Of a stretch of 64,000 bases of DNA, positions 1-9,447 are shown piece after piece (position 1 is the first letter of the stretch; each line of letters begins with the position of its first letter). Made by a program: the position numbers and the translations under genes. This DNA is from Paludibacter sp. (GTDB lineage Bacteria; Bacteroidota; Bacteroidia; Bacteroidales; Paludibacteraceae), in NCBI GenBank assembly GCA_028710895.1, contig JAQTTH010000007.1, positions 163,794 through 227,793 of the forward strand, written 5' to 3'. The notes below the pieces were generated by a model. That model ran no database searches, was not told the DNA's origin, and saw only the letters and a list, made by a program, of their open reading frames with translations.

Positions 1-1
1 G

Positions 2-2500
2 ACAGATGCCATTCAGGCGTCTCAAATTTTAGGCATTACCCTCACCAAACGTGCCAACGGTTCCGGAAAAACAATTGAGTTAGCCGGATTTCCGCATCAT
101 GCACTCGATACTTATTTGCCAAAACTTGTTCGTGCAGGCAGGCGTGTGGCCATTTGCGATCAGCTCGAAGATCCAAAACTTACCAAAAAGATCGTAAAAC
201 GGGGTGTGACTGAATTGGTTACTCCCGGGGTTTCGTATAGCGATACAACGCTCAATCATAAAGAAAATACTTTTTTGGCAAGCGTTTATCTCAATAAAAA
301 TCAGGTTGGCGTTTCATTTCTGGATATTTCCACGGGCGAATTTTTGGTCGCTGAAGGATCGGCAGAATATGTCGATAAACTTTTGAATAGTTTTGGCCCC
401 AAAGAGGTGCTTTTTGACCGTGGTAAACGCAAGGAATTTGAAGCAAATTTTGGAACAAAATTCTTTACCTATGCGTTGGAAGATTGGGCTTATACGCCCG
501 ATTCGGCTCAGGAACGATTGCTCAAGCATTTTGAAACTAAAAATCTCAAAGGATTTGGTGTCGATAATTTGCTAAACGGCGTGGTGGCAGCAGGTGCCAT
601 TTTGCATTACCTGGATCAAACTCATCACCAACAAACGGGGCATATCACTCAGCTGTCGCGCATTGAGGAGGAACGTTTTGTGTGGCTCGACCGTTTTACT
701 GTTCGAAACCTCGAATTGTATGGCTCAATAAACGAAGGAGCCCGTACTCTGCTCGATGTTATTGATAAAACCATTAGCCCAATGGGGGCTCGTATGTTGA
801 AACGTTGGGTAGCTTTCCCGTTGAAAGATGTGAAACCAATCAACGAGCGTTTGAGTGTGGTGGAATATTTTTTCAAAAATACGGAGCTAAAGCACTTGCT
901 CGAACAAAATGTTGCGCTTATAGGTGATTTGGAACGTATCATTTCTAAAGTGGCAGTTGGTCGTATCAATCCACGTGAAGTGGTGCAACTAAAAGTCGCT
1001 TTACAAGCCATTGAACCTATTAAGCAGGCATGTTCAGAGACTGATAATGTAACGTTGCGTAAAATTGCCGACCAACTGAATGCCTGTGCAGTCATTTCCG
1101 AAAAAATAGAAAAAGAGATTTCAAACGATCCACCTAATATGGTGAATCGTGGCGGAATTATTCGTCCGGGTATCGATCCTGATTTGGATGAATTGCGTCA
1201 ACTGGCGTATTCCGGAAAGGATTTTTTGCAACAAATACAAGAGCGCGAAAGTGCGGAGACTGGTATTCCAAGTCTGAAAATCAATTTCAACAATGTGTTT
1301 GGTTACTATATCGAGGTGCGGAATATGCACAAAGATAAAGTGCCTGAAACCTGGATTCGCAAACAAACGCTGGTAAATGCAGAGCGCTATATAACACAGG
1401 AGTTGAAGGTGTACGAAGAAAAAATTCTTGGGGCTGAAGAAAAGATACTGTCTATCGAAACTCGTCTTTTCAATGAACTGGTTTTGAGTTTGGTGGATTA
1501 TATCACAGCGATTCAGTTGGACTCAAACCTGATTGCTCAACTTGATTGCTTGCTTTCATTTACAAAGGTTTCGGCTGAAAATAAATATGTTCGACCTGAA
1601 ATTACTGATACTGATGTGTTGGAGATTAAGCAGGGTAGGCATCCGGTTATTGAAAAGCAATTGCCAATCGGTGAAACTTATATTGCCAACGATGTTTATC
1701 TCGACAGTCAATCGCAACAGATAATTATTATTACCGGTCCGAATATGTCCGGTAAGTCGGCTTTGCTTCGTCAGACTGCTATTATTACATTAATGGCTCA
1801 GATTGGCTGTTTTGTACCGGTTGAAAGTGCCAAAATTGGTGTTGTTGATAAAATTTTTACCCGGGTAGGAGCGAGCGATAATATTTCGCAGGGCGAATCT
1901 ACTTTTATGGTGGAAATGAACGAAGCCGCCAGCATTTTGAATAATTTATCGAATCGTAGTTTGATTCTGTTTGATGAACTTGGACGTGGAACAAGTACCT
2001 ATGATGGCATCTCCATAGCCTGGGCGATTGTGGAATATATTCATGAACACGGAAGTTGCAAGGCTAAAACGCTTTTTGCGACGCACTATCACGAATTGAA
2101 TGAAATGGAGAAATCGTTTCACCGCATAAAAAACTACAATGTGTCGGTGAAAGAAGTTGATAAGAAAGTGATTTTCCTTCGTAAGTTGGTGCGGGGTGGA
2201 AGCGAGCATAGCTTTGGTATTCATGTAGCGAAAATGGCTGGTATGCCTCAGAGTATCGTGAAACGTTCAGAACAAATTTTGAAACAATTGGAAACAGATA
2301 ATCGTCAATCGGGTGTGGCAAAGCCAATTGGTGAAATTGCCGAGCAACGAGAAGGTTTTCAGCTTAGCTTCTTCCAACTTGATGATCCTGTTTTGGAGCA
2401 AATTCGTGACGAAATAAAAAATCTCGATATAAATAATCTCACACCGGTTGAAGCATTGAATAAACTGAACGAAGTAAAAAGGATTATTACAGGAAAATAG
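2..2500 (+). CDS. mutS: DNA mismatch repair protein MutS, 5' truncated by window edge
   Basis: MutS binds base mismatches and small loops in newly replicated DNA and starts mismatch repair together with MutL. The reading frame is open from base 2, and the missing N-terminus (probably about 40-60 residues) lies outside the window. The first visible residues, around [20 protein letters not shown], belong to the mismatch-binding domain. An internal ATG at 116 is not the start. The C-terminal ATPase has the Walker A motif [10 protein letters not shown] (bases near 1738-1767), a Walker B region ending [11 protein letters not shown], and the FATHYHEL segment. About 832 residues are visible, which fits a nearly full-length MutS. 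A strong terminator follows. mutL lies 25 kb away in this window, so the two are not co-transcribed. Confidence 0.97.
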   Translation, partial: TDAIQASQILGITLTKRANGSGKTIELAGFPHHALDTYLPKLVRAGRRVAICDQLEDPKLTKKIVKRGVTELVTPGVSYSDTTLNHKENTFLASVYLNKNQVGVSFLDISTGEFLVAEGSAEYVDKLLNSFGPKEVLFDRGKRKEFEANFGTKFFTYALEDWAYTPDSAQERLLKHFETKNLKGFGVDNLLNGVVAAGAILHYLDQTHHQQTGHITQLSRIEEERFVWLDRFTVRNLELYGSINEGARTLLDVIDKTISPMGARMLKRWVAFPLKDVKPINERLSVVEYFFKNTELKHLLEQNVALIGDLERIISKVAVGRINPREVVQLKVALQAIEPIKQACSETDNVTLRKIADQLNACAVISEKIEKEISNDPPNMVNRGGIIRPGIDPDLDELRQLAYSGKDFLQQIQERESAETGIPSLKINFNNVFGYYIEVRNMHKDKVPETWIRKQTLVNAERYITQELKVYEEKILGAEEKILSIETRLFNELVLSLVDYITAIQLDSNLIAQLDCLLSFTKVSAENKYVRPEITDTDVLEIKQGRHPVIEKQLPIGETYIANDVYLDSQSQQIIIITGPNMSGKSALLRQTAIITLMAQIGCFVPVESAKIGVVDKIFTRVGASDNISQGESTFMVEMNEAASILNNLSNRSLILFDELGRGTSTYDGISIAWAIVEYIHEHGSCKAKTLFATHYHELNEMEKSFHRIKNYNVSVKEVDKKVIFLRKLVRGGSEHSFGIHVAKMAGMPQSIVKRSEQILKQLETDNRQSGVAKPIGEIAEQREGFQLSFFQLDDPVLEQIRDEIKNLDINNLTPVEALNKLNEVKRIITGK

Positions 2501-2529
2501 TAAACTCTATATAAACGCTAAATTTTAGG

Positions 2530-2571
2530 AAAACCATTGCACACTTGTTTTGATACTGTGCAATGGTTTTT
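2530..2571 (+). terminator. Intrinsic terminator after mutS
   Basis: A perfect 14-bp stem (2530-2543 with 2557-2570, arms AAAACCATTGCACA and its complement) closes a 13-base loop and ends in a run of T. It lies 30 bases after the mutS stop and upstream of the serC promoter. Confidence 0.85.
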
Positions 2572-2674
2572 GCATATAAATACTATTCTGATTGTATATA
2601 TGCATGACTATAAGTTTTTGGCCTGAAAATGTTATAAAAACACATTTTTTGGCTGTTGAAACTAAAAAAAGTAG

Positions 2675-2682
2675 TACTTTTG
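2675..2682 (+). promoter_or_regulatory. serC promoter -7 box (TACTTTTG)
   Basis: TACTTTTG matches the Bacteroidota housekeeping -7 consensus TAnnTTTG. It lies about 50 bases before the serC ATG at 2734 and downstream of an in-frame ATG at 2656, which argues against the longer serC start. Confidence 0.65.
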
Positions 2683-2733
2683 TGCTTTCATTTTTTAGGG
2701 ATAAAACTATCAAACAAATATATTATTTATAGT

Positions 2734-3804
2734 ATGAAAAAACATAATTTTAGTGCGGGTCCTTCAATTTTGCCACGCGAAGTTATCGAAAAAACAGCTC
2801 AGGCAGTATTGGATTTTAATGGTTCAGGATTATCTATCCTTGAAATAAGCCACCGTTCAAAAGATTTTCAAGCGGTAATTGATGAGGCCGTTGTATTGTT
2901 CAAAGAACTATTGAATATCCCTGAAGGTTACTCCGTTCTATTTTTAGGTAGTGGTGCCAGCATGCAATTTGCAATGGTTCCTTTCAACTTGTTCGAAAAG
3001 AAAGCAGCTTATCTGAACACAGGTGTTTGGGCAAACAAAGCCATGAAAGAAGCCAAAAACTTTGGCGAAGTGGTAGAAGTTGCTTCTTCTAAAGATGCTA
3101 ATTATACTTTCATACCAAAAGATTTTGTGATTCCAACAGATGCGGATTATTTCCACATTACTACTAATAATACTATCTACGGAACTGAATTACACGTTGA
3201 TTTAGACTCTCCTGTGCCATTGGTTGCCGACATGTCTTCTGATATTTTCTCACGTCCGATGGATGTTTCGAAATACGGCATTATCTATGGTGGTGCGCAA
3301 AAAAATCTTGCCCCTGCAGGTTTGGCTTTTGTTATTGTAAAAGACGAATTGCTGGGTAAAGTTTCTCGCGTGATTCCAAGCATGTTGAACTATAAAACGC
3401 ACATTGCCGAAGGTTCTATGTTCAATACTCCTCCGGTACTGCCAATTTATAGCGCTATGGAAACATTACGTTGGTTAAAAGCTAACGGTGGACTGGTTGA
3501 GATGCAAAAGAAAAACATTGCAAAAGCTGAATTGCTTTATAATGCAATTGATAACAGCAAAATCTTTGTTGGAACAGCGGCAAAAGAAGATCGTTCGTTG
3601 ATGAATGTTTGTTTCGTAATGAAACCTGAATATGCAGAATTAGAAGGTGCTTTCCAGAAATTTGCTCAGGCAGCCGGAATGGATGGAATTAAAGGTCACC
3701 GTTCAGTTGGTGGTTTCCGTGCTTCTATTTACAATGCTATGCCAATTGAAAGTGTCCAGGCGCTTGTCGATTGCATGAATGAATTTGAAAAACAAAATGC
3801 ATAA
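2734..3804 (+). CDS. serC: Phosphoserine aminotransferase
   Basis: SerC is a PLP-dependent transaminase. It converts 3-phosphohydroxypyruvate and glutamate to phosphoserine in serine synthesis (and acts in pyridoxine synthesis where that route exists). The N-terminus [16 protein letters not shown] is the family signature. The PLP lysine is K190 in [12 protein letters not shown], and the C-terminal [17 protein letters not shown] segment is also typical. At 356 residues it has the normal length. I chose ATG 2734 because an upstream in-frame ATG at 2656 precedes the -7 promoter box and would add an unrelated extension. serA follows 51 bases downstream, so the pair covers the first two steps of serine synthesis. 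A hairpin lies between them. Confidence 0.96.
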   Translation: MKKHNFSAGPSILPREVIEKTAQAVLDFNGSGLSILEISHRSKDFQAVIDEAVVLFKELLNIPEGYSVLFLGSGASMQFAMVPFNLFEKKAAYLNTGVWANKAMKEAKNFGEVVEVASSKDANYTFIPKDFVIPTDADYFHITTNNTIYGTELHVDLDSPVPLVADMSSDIFSRPMDVSKYGIIYGGAQKNLAPAGLAFVIVKDELLGKVSRVIPSMLNYKTHIAEGSMFNTPPVLPIYSAMETLRWLKANGGLVEMQKKNIAKAELLYNAIDNSKIFVGTAAKEDRSLMNVCFVMKPEYAELEGAFQKFAQAAGMDGIKGHRSVGGFRASIYNAMPIESVQALVDCMNEFEKQNA

Positions 3805-3814
3805 ATAATCTGAG

Positions 3815-3840
3815 AATAGGCACGTTAGTGCCTATTTTTA
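3815..3840 (+). terminator. Hairpin with T-run between serC and serA
   Basis: A 9-bp stem (AATAGGCAC at 3815-3823 with 3828-3836) and a GTTA loop are followed by TTTTA. It looks like a weak intrinsic terminator or attenuator inside the serC-serA gap, so serA expression could be partly uncoupled from serC. Confidence 0.6.
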
Positions 3841-3855
3841 TTAAAATACATACCT

Positions 3856-4779
3856 ATGAAAGTTTTAATAGCTACCGATAAGCCGTTTGCAAAAGTTGCA
3901 GTTAGCGGAATTTGTACGGAAGTGGAAGCTGCCGGTTTCGAATTGGCATTGCTCGAGAAATATACTGAAAAACAACAATTGCTTGACGCAGTTGTGGATG
4001 TTGATGCAATTATCATCCGAAGCGACATTATTGATGCGGAAGTAATCGCCGCTGCCAAACAATTGAAAATTGTTGTACGTGCCGGAGCCGGTTACGATAA
4101 CGTGGACCTGGAAGCTGCAACTGCTGCAGGGGTTTGTGTGATGAACACTCCGGGTCAAAATGCCAATGCTGTTGCTGAGTTAGTTTTCGGGTTATTGGTT
4201 TTTGCAGTGCGTAATTTCTTCAATGGAACTTCAGGGACTGAGTTGAAAGGTAAAAAACTGGGTATTCATGCTTACGGAAATGTTGGTCGCAATGTAGCTC
4301 GTATTGCAAAAGGTTTTGGCATGGAGCTGTATGCCTACGATGCATATTGCCGTGCTGAGGATATCGAATCTGATGGCGTTAAAGCAACTTGTTCGGTTAA
4401 GAATTTGTACGAAACCTGTGATATCGTTTCGTTGCATATTCCTGCAACTGCAGAAACAAAACAATCTATCAATGCTGAATTACTTGGTTTAATGCCAAAA
4501 GGGGGTGTGTTGGTAAACACAGCTCGTAAAGAAGTAATCAATGAAGCTGAGATTCTTGCTTTTATGCAGGAACGTCCTGATTTTAAATACGTGACTGATA
4601 TTGTGCCTGGTAATGATGTAGATATGAAAGCACAGGTAGGCGATCGCTATTTTACCACACCTAAAAAGATGGGTGCGCAAACGTCAGAAGCTAATATCAA
4701 TGCTGGAATTGCAGCAGCCAAACAAATTGTTGATTTCCTGAAAAATGGAGTTGATACTTGTCGTGTAAATAAGAAATAA
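3856..4779 (+). CDS. serA: D-3-phosphoglycerate dehydrogenase family protein
   Basis: Predicted NAD-dependent oxidation of 3-phosphoglycerate to 3-phosphohydroxypyruvate, the first step of serine synthesis. The protein has 307 residues: a catalytic half, a Rossmann domain (about residues 100-280; GKKLGIHAYGNVGRNVARIA carries the dinucleotide-binding loop) and a return to the catalytic half. The substrate arginine is R75 in VRAGAGYDNVD. There is no C-terminal ACT regulatory domain, unlike the larger SerA of enterobacteria. The usual TPHxG catalytic histidine segment reads TPKKMGAQTSEAN, so the canonical His is absent; I believe this is a feature of this Bacteroidota subtype. Its position directly after serC supports the role in serine synthesis. 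A terminator follows. Confidence 0.88.
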   Translation: MKVLIATDKPFAKVAVSGICTEVEAAGFELALLEKYTEKQQLLDAVVDVDAIIIRSDIIDAEVIAAAKQLKIVVRAGAGYDNVDLEAATAAGVCVMNTPGQNANAVAELVFGLLVFAVRNFFNGTSGTELKGKKLGIHAYGNVGRNVARIAKGFGMELYAYDAYCRAEDIESDGVKATCSVKNLYETCDIVSLHIPATAETKQSINAELLGLMPKGGVLVNTARKEVINEAEILAFMQERPDFKYVTDIVPGNDVDMKAQVGDRYFTTPKKMGAQTSEANINAGIAAAKQIVDFLKNGVDTCRVNKK

Positions 4780-4797
4780 TATCTTATATTTTATTGT

Positions 4798-4837
4798 TAA
4801 ACGCCTTAAAACCACTGAGTTTTAAGGCGTTTTTTTC
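4798..4837 (+). terminator. Intrinsic terminator after serA
   Basis: A 12-bp perfect stem (ACGCCTTAAAAC at 4801-4812 with 4819-4830) with a 6-base loop is followed by TTTTTTT. Confidence 0.9.
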
Positions 4838-4933
4838 TATAGGATTCTGTTTTTTTTATATATTGTTTTACGTAAGGTTGAACTTTCCCGGTTTAGGAAT
4901 TATTATATACTAAGAAATCTAATCTAAGTGAAA

Positions 4934-5635
4934 ATGAAACGATGCGTAATGCTATTTGTAGCAGTTTTGTATTTAGGAAGAAGCTTTTCGCAGGAACAAA
5001 GTACAAAGTTGGATGATTCGCTTATGCTTAAACCGGATACAGTGAGATCTATTTTTCTGAATGCAAAACCGCCAATTCTTTATCCAATAATGCCGAATCA
5101 TTCCAATGCAACGATGGGGAATAAAATCCTGCGAGGGTTGGGGTATAGCATTGGTTTGAATCTGACATTGGCATCTTTTCTTCTAATTGCTCCCGATAAT
5201 ATTACCATGTGGGGGCGTTCCGATAAATTTAAACTCTCGGTTATTAAGTCTCAATATATAAGTAGCTTTACTAAACCACCCATAATAGATCCGGATCATT
5301 GGTATGTAAATTATGTTGGACATCCCTATCAGGGAGCATATTATTATAATACAATGCGCTCTCAGGGTGCCGGTATGCTTGAATCTGCTGTGTTTTGTTT
5401 TGCTCAATCTTGTTTGTGGGAATATGTTTGGGAAGGAGGTATGGAACAGCCCAGTATTCAGGATTTAATTGTTACACCGATACTGGGAAGTGTTGTTGGC
5501 GAATTGAGTCATATTGCCACCGTAAAAATGGCTAAGAATGGCTATTCCTGGTACGAAAAGGTTGTAGTTTGTATTATAAATCCTGGCTATGCTTTAAATA
5601 ATGGATTTAGAGTTATTCATCGTCCAAAGCCATAA
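4934..5635 (+). CDS. Exported DUF3943-like protein of unknown function
   Basis: A protein of 233 residues from ATG 4934 (a GTG lies two codons upstream). The N-terminus KRCVMLFVAVLYLGRSFSQ looks like a signal peptide, so the product should be exported. The middle contains DHWYVNYVGHPYQGAYYYN, then an Arg-Ser-Gln-Gly segment, CLWEYVWEGGMEQPSIQDLI, and TPILGSVVGELSH. This arrangement (NYVGHPYQG, WEYxWE, PSxQDLxxTPxLGxxxGE) recalls DUF3943, a Bacteroidota/Proteobacteria family of unknown function, probably periplasmic or outer-membrane associated. The gene stands alone between serA and an acyl-CoA dehydrogenase gene, with no clear promoter box. No function is assigned. Confidence 0.7.
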   Translation: MKRCVMLFVAVLYLGRSFSQEQSTKLDDSLMLKPDTVRSIFLNAKPPILYPIMPNHSNATMGNKILRGLGYSIGLNLTLASFLLIAPDNITMWGRSDKFKLSVIKSQYISSFTKPPIIDPDHWYVNYVGHPYQGAYYYNTMRSQGAGMLESAVFCFAQSCLWEYVWEGGMEQPSIQDLIVTPILGSVVGELSHIATVKMAKNGYSWYEKVVVCIINPGYALNNGFRVIHRPKP

Positions 5636-5752
5636 GCTTCCTCATTTGAAATCATAAGTGATTTTCTTTCGCTAAACAAAAGTGGATTTGTTTTGTTTAT
5701 GACCTTAAGCTACATATTGTCAGCTTACGAATCATTAATAAAAACAAATAAA

Positions 5753-7285
5753 ATGAATCAAAATTCTAAAATTGATGACATTTCAGTGAAAGAATCAAAT
5801 TTCAAAGACAAAACATTTTCAGAGTTTCTGGACGACTTCAAAGCCAGTATGAAACGGGCTTTCCACGGAGAACAAACAATTGATGAATTCTGCAGTACGC
5901 GTGGTATTCCTGATGCAGTCCTCACTGAATTAATGTCTACAAATCCCCTCGCACTTACAATTCCCCGTCAATTTGGAGGTTTTGGTGGAACCGTAAAACA
6001 AAACATTGCATTTATATCAGCAGCGTCGTATGAATCTCTTGCGCTGTCGTTGACCCTTGGTATCAACAATGCACTCTTTATTCAACCTTTCTCTAAGTAC
6101 GGACAAGACTCTGCTAAACCAGCGGTATTTGATCGTTTTCTGAATAATGCCTGTATGGGTGGATTGATGATTACTGAGCCTGATTTTGGAAGCGATGCTC
6201 TGAATATGCAAACATCTGTTACGCATAAAAATGGAAAGTACCATGTTCAGGGAAAAAAACATTGGCAAGGACTGACAGGGATGGCAGATTTTTGGCTGTT
6301 GACAGCACGGAATAAATCGGAATCGGGAGTATTGCAACGTGATATTGAGATGTTTATGTGTGATGTGAAGGCTCCGAATCAACGGGTTGTAGTTGATGAG
6401 TATTTCGAAAATTTGGGTTTGTATCAAATTCCTTACGGATTAAACCATTTGGACGTATTGCTACCTGAGAACCAGCGATTGATTCCTGAAACTTCAGGAG
6501 TGAAAATGTTGCAGGATCTACTTCATCGCAGTCGTTTCCAATTTCCGGCCATGGGACTTGGATTTATTAAACGCATGCTAGACGAAGCCATTGCACATAC
6601 GAAATCGCGTTTAATTTCAAATAAAAGTTTATTTACCTATGATCAGGTTCAGTCACGCTTGTCGCGTATGCAAGCCAACTTCACCATTTGTTCCGCATTC
6701 TGTGTGAAATCGGGTCAGGTGGCTGATATTGAGAATGACTTATCGCCGCTTGGCTTTGAGGCGAATGTAATTAAAAGTGTAACCACTGATATGATGCAGG
6801 AGTCAGCACAATTCTTATTGCAACTTGTTGGTGGAAAAGGATATAAACTGAATCATATTGCCGGGCGTGCAGTTGTTGATAGTCGTCCGTTCCAGATTTT
6901 TGAAGGTTCGAACGATATTTTGTTTCATCAAATAGCTGATGCTGTGTTGAAAATGATGAAAACGGCGAAAGAAAGTGATTTGTATCAGTTCCTTAAAACA
7001 TTGACTCCACGCATTGCAGATCGTGTACACGATTTGGTGAACTTTGAATTCGACCCCCAGCTTTCGCAACGTAAATTGGTAGAATTTGGTCAGTTAATGA
7101 GCCGTATTTTCTCTATGGAGCTTGTTAGTGAAATGGAAGAGCGTGGATTTAGAAAAGATTTGATTGAAAACGCTCTTATTTTGTTGAAACAAGATGTTTC
7201 AATGCTATTGAATACCCTCCGTTTTGATAACAAGACCTTGGTTGTTGAAGGTTATGAATCGGATAGTTACTGGTTTAATTATTAA
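5753..7285 (+). CDS. Acyl-CoA dehydrogenase family flavoprotein (long form, 510 residues)
   Basis: Acyl-CoA dehydrogenases use FAD to make an alpha-beta double bond in acyl-CoA esters. Visible family marks are the middle-domain signature GGLMITEPDFGSDALN, GKKHWQGLTGMADFWLLTAR in the beta domain, and the C-terminal FAD/substrate region LVGGKGYKLNHIAG followed by QIFEGSNDILFHQIADAV. The protein is about 130 residues longer than ordinary family members; the extra part is a helical C-terminal tail after residue 410. I chose ATG 5753 rather than an upstream TTG because the region before it has no family resemblance. The substrate cannot be told from sequence. The gene is monocistronic and ends at a strong hairpin terminator. 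Confidence 0.82.
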   Translation: MNQNSKIDDISVKESNFKDKTFSEFLDDFKASMKRAFHGEQTIDEFCSTRGIPDAVLTELMSTNPLALTIPRQFGGFGGTVKQNIAFISAASYESLALSLTLGINNALFIQPFSKYGQDSAKPAVFDRFLNNACMGGLMITEPDFGSDALNMQTSVTHKNGKYHVQGKKHWQGLTGMADFWLLTARNKSESGVLQRDIEMFMCDVKAPNQRVVVDEYFENLGLYQIPYGLNHLDVLLPENQRLIPETSGVKMLQDLLHRSRFQFPAMGLGFIKRMLDEAIAHTKSRLISNKSLFTYDQVQSRLSRMQANFTICSAFCVKSGQVADIENDLSPLGFEANVIKSVTTDMMQESAQFLLQLVGGKGYKLNHIAGRAVVDSRPFQIFEGSNDILFHQIADAVLKMMKTAKESDLYQFLKTLTPRIADRVHDLVNFEFDPQLSQRKLVEFGQLMSRIFSMELVSEMEERGFRKDLIENALILLKQDVSMLLNTLRFDNKTLVVEGYESDSYWFNY

Positions 7286-7306
7286 ATGTTGAGTTTTTAT
7301 AGTTGG

Positions 7307-7347
7307 AAAGAGGTTTATAAACGGTTGTTTATGAACCTCTTTTTTGT
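7307..7347 (+). terminator. Intrinsic terminator after the acyl-CoA dehydrogenase gene
   Basis: A 16-bp stem with one G-U pair (7307-7322 with 7327-7342) and a GGTT loop is followed by a T-rich tail. It lies at the tail-to-tail junction with the minus-strand lipoprotein gene ending at 7347. Confidence 0.85.
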
Positions 7348-7877
7348 TATTTTGCCGTGTTACGTATTCTCGTCATCCAACCATATATTTCATTTGCCTC
7401 GGTTGCATTGTTGTTCATAGTAATATCGCCGTACAATTTTATCAGAACTTCCTTGTAACGTTTATTTTTTTCATCAAAAATATATGCTGTATATCTGATT
7501 TCGCCAAAATCTGCCATTTGAAGCTCCGATTGAGAGATTTTACCTTTGGATGCATTCCAGATTTTACCTACATAAAAAGACAAACTATCCGAATTTAGTT
7601 GGTTGATAGCTGTATTGCAATGAGACAGGTTTTCTTCCATTTTTTCTTCAGAAATGTAACCAAGTGAGTCGGGATAGTTCCAATGGATGGTTGTGTTGGA
7701 TAAATCAAATGGCCTCACGCTACCTAACGAATCAATTAAATATCCATTATTTTGATAGCCCCAGGCCCAATTGGTGTAATGTTGTTCGAATAAGATATGC
7801 TGTTTAAAGTTAGGAATATCATTGTTGCACGATATTAAACCTAAAAGTAGTATGAAAATTATTTTTCCTGTTTTCAT
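7347..7877 (-). CDS. Hypothetical lipoprotein
   Basis: A protein of 176 residues with a clear type II signal peptide: a hydrophobic stretch IIFILLLG and lipobox LISC with the lipidated cysteine at position 17. The mature part is polar and includes aromatic-rich HYTNWAWGYQNNGYLIDS. I recognise no domain and assign no function. It faces the acyl-CoA dehydrogenase gene tail to tail and diverges from fabI, so it is transcribed alone. The start is ATG 7877, because the signal peptide begins there. Confidence 0.72.
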   Translation of the reverse strand: MKTGKIIFILLLGLISCNNDIPNFKQHILFEQHYTNWAWGYQNNGYLIDSLGSVRPFDLSNTTIHWNYPDSLGYISEEKMEENLSHCNTAINQLNSDSLSFYVGKIWNASKGKISQSELQMADFGEIRYTAYIFDEKNKRYKEVLIKLYGDITMNNNATEANEIYGWMTRIRNTAK

Positions 7878-8005
7878 AATTTGTGGATTATTTAATTATG
7901 TGTTTTGTTAGTAATAATGGTTTGTAACTGGCATTAAATCAGTTCAATAATTCATTTTATGTGTATTGGTATACCAATTTATTTTTATTTTCTGCACATT
8001 TTGCG

Positions 8006-8013
8006 TACCTTTG
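8006..8013 (+). promoter_or_regulatory. fabI promoter -7 box (TACCTTTG)
   Basis: TACCTTTG fits TAnnTTTG and is 76 bases upstream of the fabI ATG at 8090. It lies inside the apparent N-terminal extension of that reading frame, which supports the shorter start. Confidence 0.65.
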
Positions 8014-8089
8014 TGCCGAAATTTTGTTCTGCCTATCAAACTTTTTTCTTTATCAACTGTTTGATAGAAGGACTCTTAACAATATAAAC

Positions 8090-8947
8090 ATGGGTAACGA
8101 TTTATTAAAAGGTAAACGAGGTATTGTATTTGGTGCGTTGAACGACATGTCCATCGCATGGAAAGTGGCTGAACGTGTAGTCGAAGAAGGTGCTATTATC
8201 ACTTTGTCGAACACTCCGTTAGCTGTACGTATGGGAACAACTGATGAGTTGGCTAAAAAGCTGAACGCAAAACTTATTCCGGCCGATGCAACAAGTGTAT
8301 CTGATCTGGAAAATGTTTTTGCTCAATCAATGGAAGCTCTTGGTGGTAAAGTCGATTTTGTACTTCACTCCATCGGTATGTCGCCAAACGTTCGTAAAAA
8401 ACGCACTTACGATGACCTTGATTACGATATGCTGAATACCACGCTTGATATTTCGGCTATTTCATTTCATAAAATGCTTCAGGTTGCTAAAAAAATGGAT
8501 GCTATCAACGACTATGGTTCGGTAGTAGCATTGACTTATATGGCAGCTCAGCGGACTATTTTTGGGTATAATGATATGGCTGATGCCAAATCGATACTCG
8601 AATCAATAGCACGTAGTTTCGGTTATATCTACGGCCGCGAACATAATGTACGCGTAAATACTATTTCTCAATCTCCAACTCCTACAACTGCCGGTAGCGG
8701 TGTAAAAGGAATGGAAGGATTGCTTGACTTCTCGGAACGTATGTCGCCACTTGGTAATGCCACAGCAGCCGATTGTGCCGACTATTGCGTTGTTATGTTT
8801 AGCGATCTGACCCGTAAAGTTACAATGCAAAACCTGTATCACGACGGTGGTTTCTCCAGTATGGCTATGAGTTATCGTGCTATGGAGCAATACAACAAAA
8901 GCTTCGAAGAATTCCTGGATGAAAAAGGAAATGTTATCTACGGATAA
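8090..8947 (+). CDS. fabI: Enoyl-[acyl-carrier-protein] reductase (NADH)
   Basis: FabI reduces trans-2-enoyl-ACP to acyl-ACP in the last step of each fatty-acid elongation cycle. It is a short-chain dehydrogenase with an N-terminal Rossmann fold (GKRGIVFGALNDMSIAWKVA) and the atypical FabI active site: Y150 and Y160 with K167 in LTYMAAQRTIFGYNDMADAK. The segment SQSPTPTTAGSGVKGM is the flexible substrate loop region. At 285 residues it is slightly longer than the E. coli protein (262). ATG 8090 was chosen because 43 upstream in-frame codons include the promoter box. The gene is monocistronic, with its own promoter and terminator. Presence of FabI predicts a triclosan-type target, though sensitivity cannot be judged here. 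Confidence 0.95.
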   Translation: MGNDLLKGKRGIVFGALNDMSIAWKVAERVVEEGAIITLSNTPLAVRMGTTDELAKKLNAKLIPADATSVSDLENVFAQSMEALGGKVDFVLHSIGMSPNVRKKRTYDDLDYDMLNTTLDISAISFHKMLQVAKKMDAINDYGSVVALTYMAAQRTIFGYNDMADAKSILESIARSFGYIYGREHNVRVNTISQSPTPTTAGSGVKGMEGLLDFSERMSPLGNATAADCADYCVVMFSDLTRKVTMQNLYHDGGFSSMAMSYRAMEQYNKSFEEFLDEKGNVIYG

Positions 8948-8974
8948 TCAAAAATTCGCATTCCTATTGCTAAT

Positions 8975-9015
8975 AACTCTTCGAAAGACATTGTGTTTTT
9001 CGGAGAGTTTTTTTT
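8975..9015 (+). terminator. Intrinsic terminator after fabI
   Basis: A 15-bp stem with two G-U pairs (8975-8989 with 8995-9009) and a 5-base loop ends in a run of eight T. It separates fabI from the converging sigma-factor operon. Confidence 0.88.
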
Positions 9016-9418
9016 ATTGTGCTTTTTGAGTAATTGTTACGTAATCAAAATAATCACCAGCTTCCAGATTGATACTTATTTCACGTTGCGTTTTCAGGTT
9101 ATTCTTATTGACTTTTATAAACAATGTTTTTGCATCCTGACGCTTTATCACTACGCTGTCTAAATTTACTGTGTAATGAGTGGAATCGGCAGTTTCGGGT
9201 CTAGGGTACCATACCGGTTTATTGTTGATCATGATATTATTAATCCACCACCAACTACCTCCGGTTTTAATGGTAATAGAATCTCCATTTGCTTTAAAGT
9301 CAGCTTTTTTTGCTGATAGTTTAATGTTATCATCCCATTTCCCAATTGGTTCTTCACAGGAATATAAGCAAAGTAGGAGCATGCTTAATGTTATAATGAA
9401 ATTTACTCTGTTTTGCAT
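9014..9418 (-). CDS. BACON-like lipoprotein, last gene of the ECF operon
   Basis: A protein of 134 residues from ATG 9418 (a GTG two codons upstream is possible). The signal peptide has a lipobox ending LYSC, with Cys21 the likely lipidated residue. The mature domain has the rhythm of a Bacteroidota BACON/Ig-like beta-sandwich: FKANGDSITIKTGGSWWWIN near the start, FIKVNKNNLKTQREISINLE in the middle, and a final strand YVTITQKAQ. Such domains are usually carbohydrate- or mucin-associated adhesion modules; that link is family knowledge and not proven here. It begins 29 bases after the LVIVD lipoprotein gene, so it is probably the sixth and last cistron of the operon starting at 14290. Confidence 0.65.
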   Translation of the reverse strand: MQNRVNFIITLSMLLLCLYSCEEPIGKWDDNIKLSAKKADFKANGDSITIKTGGSWWWINNIMINNKPVWYPRPETADSTHYTVNLDSVVIKRQDAKTLFIKVNKNNLKTQREISINLEAGDYFDYVTITQKAQ

Positions 9419-9447
9419 AGTCACACATTTTAGTTTGAATTGAAATG

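Noticed and set aside
2656..2733. Longer serC start at 2656
   Set aside because: That ATG precedes the -7 promoter box at 2675-2682, and the added residues do not match the family.
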